From contig NC_008347.1 of NCBI RefSeq assembly GCF_000014745.1, forward strand, positions 2,124,001 to 2,188,000: a stretch of DNA of 64,000 nucleotides, written 5' to 3'. Positions 59,300 to 64,000 of the stretch are shown here, one piece after another (positions within the stretch are counted from its first letter, which is position 1; the number at the start of each line of letters is the position of its first letter). The notes under the pieces were generated by a model, which was not told where the DNA came from, ran no database searches, and saw only the letters and a program-made list of their open reading frames with translations. Both the position numbers and the translations under genes were made by a program. The stretch is from Maricaulis maris MCS10. Its GTDB lineage: Bacteria > Pseudomonadota > Alphaproteobacteria > Caulobacterales > Maricaulaceae.

Positions 59300-59929
59300 T
59301 CAGCGACCCTGTTGGGCGGTCCGGCCGGCGGTCCAGTCCGCGATCTCGCGACTGGCAGTTTGTGACGCCTGATCGAAAGCTGCCACAATGGCGCTGGTCC
59401 GGTTGGCACTGGCCCGGACTTCCGCAGTCACCACGCGGGCACCGGCGAAACGGCGCCCATGCTCGGCGACCAGGCGGACCGATATACGCACACGAACAAG
59501 TGGCGCAATGTCGGCGCCACGATCATAAACCGCCTCAAACTCCTGCATGTCGAGGCGCAGCTCGTAATCCGCCCTTATCCCGTCATCCGACCGGATCGGC
59601 GCAAGACGGCCACCATGGGCGTTGAAGGACTCAACCAACAGGCTCTGCAGCAGGCGCGGCGTCGGCGATATCCAGCGCGCTCCTTGGATATAAGCGAGAC
59701 TGGAACCATCCTGCATGATGGCAATCTGGTCGCCGGACAGTCCACGCGGTGCGTTGGGCACGTCGATCTCGATGACCGTCCAGCTCTCCCCCTGCAACTC
59801 GACCGGCTCGGGTGAGGACAGGCGATAGACCGAAACCGGCTCGGACTCCGGCAAGAGCGACACACAGGCCGAGACAGACAACGCGCTCACCCCGACAAGG
59901 GCGGCACGGAGATAGCGGGACCGGCTCAT
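59300..59929 (-). CDS. ABC-type transport auxiliary lipoprotein (PqiC-like)
   Basis: This 209-residue protein has a lipoprotein signal (LSVSAC) and the ABC_trans_aux pattern: VYRLSSPEPVELQGESWTVI, LAYIQGARWISPTPRLLQSL, LRLDMQEFEAVYDRG, ARVVTAEVRASANRTSAIVAAFDQASQ (given in part). It is the outer-membrane-side partner of MCE-type lipid transporters. Its start overlaps the stop of the MlaD-like gene (ATGA). Confidence 0.86.
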   Translation of the reverse strand: MSRSRYLRAALVGVSALSVSACVSLLPESEPVSVYRLSSPEPVELQGESWTVIEIDVPNAPRGLSGDQIAIMQDGSSLAYIQGARWISPTPRLLQSLLVESFNAHGGRLAPIRSDDGIRADYELRLDMQEFEAVYDRGADIAPLVRVRISVRLVAEHGRRFAGARVVTAEVRASANRTSAIVAAFDQASQTASREIADWTAGRTAQQGR

Positions 59930-60876
59930 TGCGGCACCTCCACGGTTTCGCGGGGCGCTCCGGCAATGAAGCCCCCGGGATTGCTTTCCACTTCGGACGT
60001 GATCCGCTCCAGAGACGCCACCACTCGACGCAAATCTGACAGGGTCCTGTTGAGGTCCTCGACGCCGCTGTCGGCCAGGCTCTCAATGGCTGGCTGCAGG
60101 GTCAGCACAATCTGGTTGGTATCCGCCGCGGCCTGGTTGACCGCCATTGCGGCCAGCGTTGTCTCATTGGTGGCCAGGGTCATTTCATTGTCGAGGAAGG
60201 CTGTCGCTGTGACGCCAAATTCCTGCAAGGACATCGCGGCAGCTGACATGTCGCTGGCGGCTGTGTCGATCCCGGCGAGCGTGTTGCGCATATCGGCAAT
60301 CAAGGCCTCTTCCTCGGACAGGCGGTCCGTGATTTCGCGCAGGTTGGTCAGGGTTGCCGAAACTTCGCCGACATTCTGTTCGCTCAGCAGGGCGGTCAGG
60401 CGGAACAGGGCCGTCTGGGCAGCGTCAAGCACATCCTCGGAACCTTCAACCAGACCTTCCAGCTGGGCCCGCCGGGCAAAAATGCGGGGGACCGGCCGGT
60501 TGGCCGGGCTCTCGAGACGCTGGGCATCCGGCGTACCACCGGTGATCAGGACATAGGACAGGCCAGTCAGGCCCTGCGGCTCAAGCTGGGCTTCGCTATT
60601 GGTGCGCACCGGGGTTTGCGCCAGCACGCGTATACGGGCAATGACGCGGCTCTGATCATCCAGCTCGAGTTCGGTAACCTCGCCGACCTGGATCCCGTTG
60701 AAGCGGACTTCTCCGCTTTCCCGCAATCCACGCACCGGCCCGTCAAAGACGATGTCATAAAAGGCGTAGTCCTCGTCGAAGGAAACCTTGCCGAGCCAGA
60801 GCGCAAAGAATCCGCCCGCCGCCAGCAGCAGGACGGCAAACAGGCCGACCAGAGCATGATGGGCTTTGGTTTCCAT
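59926..60876 (-). CDS. MlaD-like MCE-domain protein
   Basis: This 316-residue protein has one N-terminal membrane segment (ALVGLFAVLLLAAGGFFALW), an MCE domain (about 35-120: GLRESGEVRFNGIQVGEVTE, QAQLEPQGLTGLSYVLITGG-like) and a long helical C-terminus (about 150-300). MCE proteins bind lipids in the periplasm and form the channel of Mla/Mce transporters. It follows the ATPase after 2 nt. Confidence 0.92.
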   Translation of the reverse strand: METKAHHALVGLFAVLLLAAGGFFALWLGKVSFDEDYAFYDIVFDGPVRGLRESGEVRFNGIQVGEVTELELDDQSRVIARIRVLAQTPVRTNSEAQLEPQGLTGLSYVLITGGTPDAQRLESPANRPVPRIFARRAQLEGLVEGSEDVLDAAQTALFRLTALLSEQNVGEVSATLTNLREITDRLSEEEALIADMRNTLAGIDTAASDMSAAAMSLQEFGVTATAFLDNEMTLATNETTLAAMAVNQAAADTNQIVLTLQPAIESLADSGVEDLNRTLSDLRRVVASLERITSEVESNPGGFIAGAPRETVEVPQ

Positions 60877-60878
60877 AT

Positions 60879-61652
60879 CTAACTCTCCTTGCCCGCCAGC
60901 GCTGCGCGCCCGCGCGGTCCGTGGAAATATTCCTGGATCCAGGGATGCGAATTGGCCAACAACTCGCTGATTGGTGCCACAGCTTCAACCCGTTTGTCGG
61001 CCAAAACAGCCACCCGGTCACAAATCGCGTACAGACTGTCGAGGTCGTGTGTGATCATGACCACAGTCAGGCCGAGCGCGTCAGACAATTCGCGGATGAG
61101 ATTGTCGAAGGCCGCTGCGCCGATCGGGTCGAGGCCGGCCGTCGGTTCGTCGAGGAACAGGATTTCCGGATCCAGTGCCAGCGCCCGGGCCAGTGCCGCC
61201 CGCTTGCGCATCCCGCCGGACAGCTCCGAGGGAAAGCGGTCTGCAGCGCTGGGATCAAGCCCGGCGAGGCCGATCTTCATGCCGGCGATTTCCTCCATCA
61301 GGGGGATCGACATGTCGATATGCTCGCGCAGCGGGGCCATCACGTTTTCCAGCACCGAAAGTGACGTGAACAGGGCCCCGTTCTGGAACAACACGCCCAA
61401 CCGGCTGTCAATCTGGCGCCGCTCGCGCGCCGTCATGTCAGCCAGGCGCTGCCCGTTCAGGAGGATTTCGCCGCCCTCGGGCTGTTTGAGGCCGAGAATG
61501 GTGTTCAGCAATACCGTCTTGCCGGTCCCCGAACCGCCGACAATGCCCAGTATTTCCCCACGACGGACGTCCAGATCCAGGTGCTCATGAACCACATGGC
61601 GCCCGAATGCGCTGCGCAGGTTGCGCACCGAGATGAGGATGTCGTCGGTCAA
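60879..61652 (-). CDS. MlaF-like ABC transporter ATPase
   Basis: This 257-residue ATPase has Walker A GGSGTGKT, Q-loop LFQNGALFTSLSV, signature LSGGMRKRAALARALAL and Walker B ILFLDEPTAGLDPIG. Those are MlaF-type features (FQNGALF and LSGGMRKR). It overlaps the permease gene (4 nt) and pairs with it to drive lipid transport across the envelope. Confidence 0.95.
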   Translation of the reverse strand: MTDDILISVRNLRSAFGRHVVHEHLDLDVRRGEILGIVGGSGTGKTVLLNTILGLKQPEGGEILLNGQRLADMTARERRQIDSRLGVLFQNGALFTSLSVLENVMAPLREHIDMSIPLMEEIAGMKIGLAGLDPSAADRFPSELSGGMRKRAALARALALDPEILFLDEPTAGLDPIGAAAFDNLIRELSDALGLTVVMITHDLDSLYAICDRVAVLADKRVEAVAPISELLANSHPWIQEYFHGPRGRAALAGKES

Positions 61653-62803
61653 ATCTCCAGCTCCAGATACATCATCGCGAACAGCGCCTCGAGCACGATG
61701 ATGGCGAAGATCGACTGAACCACCGAAGCCGTCACCCGCCGTCCCAGCGACTCGACATCGCCCTGCACCTGCATGCCCTGACGGCAGCCGATAATCGCGA
61801 CCACCATCCCGAATACGGGCGCCTTCGACATGCCGACCCAGAAATGGCTGATGTCGATCTCCGAATGCAGGCGCGTAAAGAACAGGGCCGGCGAAATATC
61901 CTGTGCCGTCCAGGCCACCAGCATGCCGCCAAAGATGCCGGCGACCATGGCGCCGAAAGTCAGAAGCGGCGCCATGAGCACACAGGCGACAACACGCGGT
62001 AATACCAGCGCTTCATAGGGGTCGAGGCCGAGCACACGCATGGCGTCGATTTCCTGTTGCATCTTCATCGCCCCGATCGAGGCGGTGAAGGCACTGTCGG
62101 AACGGGCCGCCAGCATGATCGCGGTAATCAAGACACCGAACTCGCGCAGGACGGCGAGGCCGACCAGGTCGACCGTAAACACGGACGCGCCGAAGCTCTG
62201 CAACAATGTGGCACCCATATAGGCAACCACAGCGCCGATGAAGAAGGTCAGGGTGGCCACAATCGGCAGCGCATTCACGCCCACCTCTTCCATGGCCCAG
62301 ACCGTCGGGGTCAGACGAAAACGCCAGGGCTGGATGAAGCAACTCAAGCCGGTGGTCAGAGTTTTGCCAAAGAAGGCGAAGGTGTCGACGGCTTCCTGAT
62401 AGGCGACTTCAATCCCTGCCCCTAGCCTGGCGAGCGCCTTGATAAAGCCGAAGGTCGGGACTTCGTCCGGACCGCAGACCTGGGTCCGCATCCGGACTTC
62501 CTCGATCAGACGCCTGACCGTGCGATGTTGGCCGACAAAATGGAAATCCGCATCTGGCGTGGGGCACTTGCGGGTTGCCCGGCCCAGCAAGTAGGCGCCC
62601 GCTGTATCGACACGTCCCAGATGGCTGACATCCACGACGATACTGCACGGGTCGGCGCTGGCCTCGACGGCGCGTATGGCGTTGTCGTGACGGCCGATCG
62701 TATCGATGACCCAATCACCATGGGGCTCAAGGATCGTGCGCTCGCCTTCCTCGCGCACAACCAGCTCCGCTCTCGCCGGCGATTCGTCCCGCATTCCCCT
62801 CAT
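61649..62803 (-). CDS. MlaE-like permease with N-terminal STAS domain
   Basis: This protein of about 384 residues combines an N-terminal STAS-like region (about 1-100: TILEPHGDWVIDTIG, CSIVVDVSHLGRVDTAGAYL) with the MlaE permease (VNALPIVATLTFFIGAVVAY, RSDSAFTASIGAMKMQQEID, MRVLGLDPYEALVLPRVVAC, FWVGMSKAPVFGMVVAIIGC). STAS is a separate protein (MlaB) in E. coli but fused in many alphaproteobacteria. The ATG at 62803 has AGGAT upstream; the frame is open to 62851. It overlaps the MlaF gene and leads the operon. Confidence 0.92.
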   Translation of the reverse strand: MRGMRDESPARAELVVREEGERTILEPHGDWVIDTIGRHDNAIRAVEASADPCSIVVDVSHLGRVDTAGAYLLGRATRKCPTPDADFHFVGQHRTVRRLIEEVRMRTQVCGPDEVPTFGFIKALARLGAGIEVAYQEAVDTFAFFGKTLTTGLSCFIQPWRFRLTPTVWAMEEVGVNALPIVATLTFFIGAVVAYMGATLLQSFGASVFTVDLVGLAVLREFGVLITAIMLAARSDSAFTASIGAMKMQQEIDAMRVLGLDPYEALVLPRVVACVLMAPLLTFGAMVAGIFGGMLVAWTAQDISPALFFTRLHSEIDISHFWVGMSKAPVFGMVVAIIGCRQGMQVQGDVESLGRRVTASVVQSIFAIIVLEALFAMMYLELEI

Positions 62804-62813
62804 CGCTTCGATC

Positions 62814-63989
62814 CTAATCGATATTTTCCCGACGCGGGAGTAAAGAAACACGACGCAACAAGACGGCTGCAGCGAGCCCGAGCAGGCCCGGCACCATCAT
62901 GAAAGCGAAGCCGCCAACGCCAAACCGGGCATAGGCATAGCCGGACAGGGTCGACACCGCTGCCAGTACAATGCCGCCCGAAAGGGCTGAATTGAGGCCT
63001 TGCGACAAGGCCGTCTGATCGTCCGGCATGTCATTGGCCGTAAAGCGCAGGAAGCCGACATAGGTCGCGGCAAAGGTCAGGGCGTGCAATGCCTGCAGGG
63101 GGAAGAGTGCCCACAAGGGCGGGGACAGGGCTGTCAGCCCCCAGCGCAGCAATGATGCCAGGCCACCGATGATCATCAGGTTTGCGGGGCTGAGCCGCCC
63201 CAGCCAACCACGACCTGACAGCCACAGAAAGGCGATCTCGAAAGCGACCGCGAAGGCCCAGAGCGTGCCGACCATGGCGCCACTGATCCCCTGAGCGGTC
63301 CAGGCATTGGCGGAAACGACATAGTAAAATCCATGGCCGGCCTGGATCAGGGCCGAGGCGGCCAGTGCCAGACCAAGCGGCCCCGCCAGCATGCGCGCCA
63401 GACGCGACCACTCGTCGGGCCGGGGAATATGGGCAGTCGGGCGGTGTCCCGGCGGCAGCCAGGCCGCCGCAAGGGCCATCAGACCGCCGGCGATAATCAT
63501 CCAGGCCAGCACGCTTTCCGTGCCGAGCCGGTCGATCAGAGCGCCGGCGCTGAAATTGGCGACGATGAAAAGGGCCGAACCGAAGGCCCGCACCGGTCCG
63601 AACTCGAAAGTGTGGTCGCGCGCGGCCCGGATCGCGAAGGCGTCGGTGACGGGGATCTGGCCAAAGACCAGCGCCCCGGCCGCAAAGGACAGGACCAGCA
63701 GGATCCACGGTGTCGAGACAGGCAGATGCAAGGCGAAGACGATCACGCTGCCGATAGCGAAAGCCAGGATCGGGTCGCGGTGACGCACCGCACGATCGGC
63801 CCAGCGCGCACCGATCGGCGAGACCAGCGTTCGCCCGATCATTCCGGCCGCCAGTATCCAGCCAATCCATTCCGGCGACAGGCCGCGCCCGTCGAGCCAA
63901 CGCGGAAAATAGGGCAGAAACGCCCCGAACATCAGATAGAAGGCGCCATAATAAGTCGCAAAGCGCAGGGCTGTCGGTTTGACCATCAC
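62814..63989 (-). CDS. MFS transporter (MFS_1_like / HcaT type)
   Basis: This 391-residue protein has about 12 predicted membrane segments and the MFS_1_like opening RFATYYGAFYLMFGAFLPYFPRWLDGRGLSPEWIG (given in part) with LVSPIGARWADR as loop 2-3. These resemble the 3-phenylpropionate transporter family, whose real substrates vary. It lies 10 nt before the start of the MlaE-like gene on the same strand, so it may be the first gene of that operon. Confidence 0.88.
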   Translation of the reverse strand: MMVKPTALRFATYYGAFYLMFGAFLPYFPRWLDGRGLSPEWIGWILAAGMIGRTLVSPIGARWADRAVRHRDPILAFAIGSVIVFALHLPVSTPWILLVLSFAAGALVFGQIPVTDAFAIRAARDHTFEFGPVRAFGSALFIVANFSAGALIDRLGTESVLAWMIIAGGLMALAAAWLPPGHRPTAHIPRPDEWSRLARMLAGPLGLALAASALIQAGHGFYYVVSANAWTAQGISGAMVGTLWAFAVAFEIAFLWLSGRGWLGRLSPANLMIIGGLASLLRWGLTALSPPLWALFPLQALHALTFAATYVGFLRFTANDMPDDQTALSQGLNSALSGGIVLAAVSTLSGYAYARFGVGGFAFMMVPGLLGLAAAVLLRRVSLLPRRENID

Positions 63990-64000
63990 TCAATCCTGTC

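Overview
The window is GC-rich, almost fully coding alphaproteobacterial DNA. The flagellar gene set (fliX divergent from flgI, flaF-flbT, a FlaEY-like protein, FlmA/FlmB-type enzymes and an FlmG-type flagellin glycosyltransferase) is the Caulobacter type. Several families (a Hyphomonas-type beta-helix/dihaem cytochrome pair, TonB receptors) suggest a marine stalked or dimorphic relative such as Maricaulis or Hyphomonas. The genus is an inference.

Layout. 1-11.3 kb is the first flagellar block. The minus-strand operon is fliL-fliM-DUF6468-motE-large secreted protein. The plus-strand operon is flgF-flgG-flgA-flgH. After dksA comes the divergent pair fliX / flgI-flgJ-flbY. After a lone methyltransferase, 12-24 kb is the flagellin and flagellin-glycosylation block: flaEY-like, pseB (flmA), pseC (flmB), three flagellins with flaG, flaF-flbT and flmG. 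At 23.8-32.2 kb lies a nonulosonic (pseudaminic-type) acid locus: spsF, pseG, pseH and pseI, then a second set made of a PseG-like protein, a sulfotransferase, an ATP-grasp enzyme, a second SpsF and a NeuB-like synthase without its SAF domain. Sigma-54 promoters, TTGCCGG clusters that look like FlbD enhancers, and CtrA-type boxes mark most of these transcription units.

32-43 kb is mixed. A MoxR ATPase (33.6 kb) and its usual VWA partner (41.7 kb) are separated by about 7 kb. That interval starts with two palindromic elements and carries a hexapeptide acetyltransferase, a beta-helix lipoprotein plus dihaem cytochrome pair behind a perfect 25-bp palindrome, a TetR regulator and a TonB receptor. 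This is the best candidate for an undescribed system in the window, together with the sulfotransferase/ATP-grasp branch of the glycan locus.

43-64 kb is mostly housekeeping and envelope genes: GST, chorismate mutase, an Hpt protein, a Vgb-like propeller lipoprotein, tRNA-Lys(CTT), a DUF900 hydrolase, a chemoreceptor, a TonB receptor with a YfiR-like partner, PqiA-like and MarR proteins, a maleylpyruvate/fumarylpyruvate degradation pair, a DUF418 membrane protein, a large membrane-anchored coiled-coil protein (possibly TipN-like), an Mla-type lipid transport operon and an MFS transporter. I saw no CRISPR array, rRNA, insertion sequence, integrase or replication origin.
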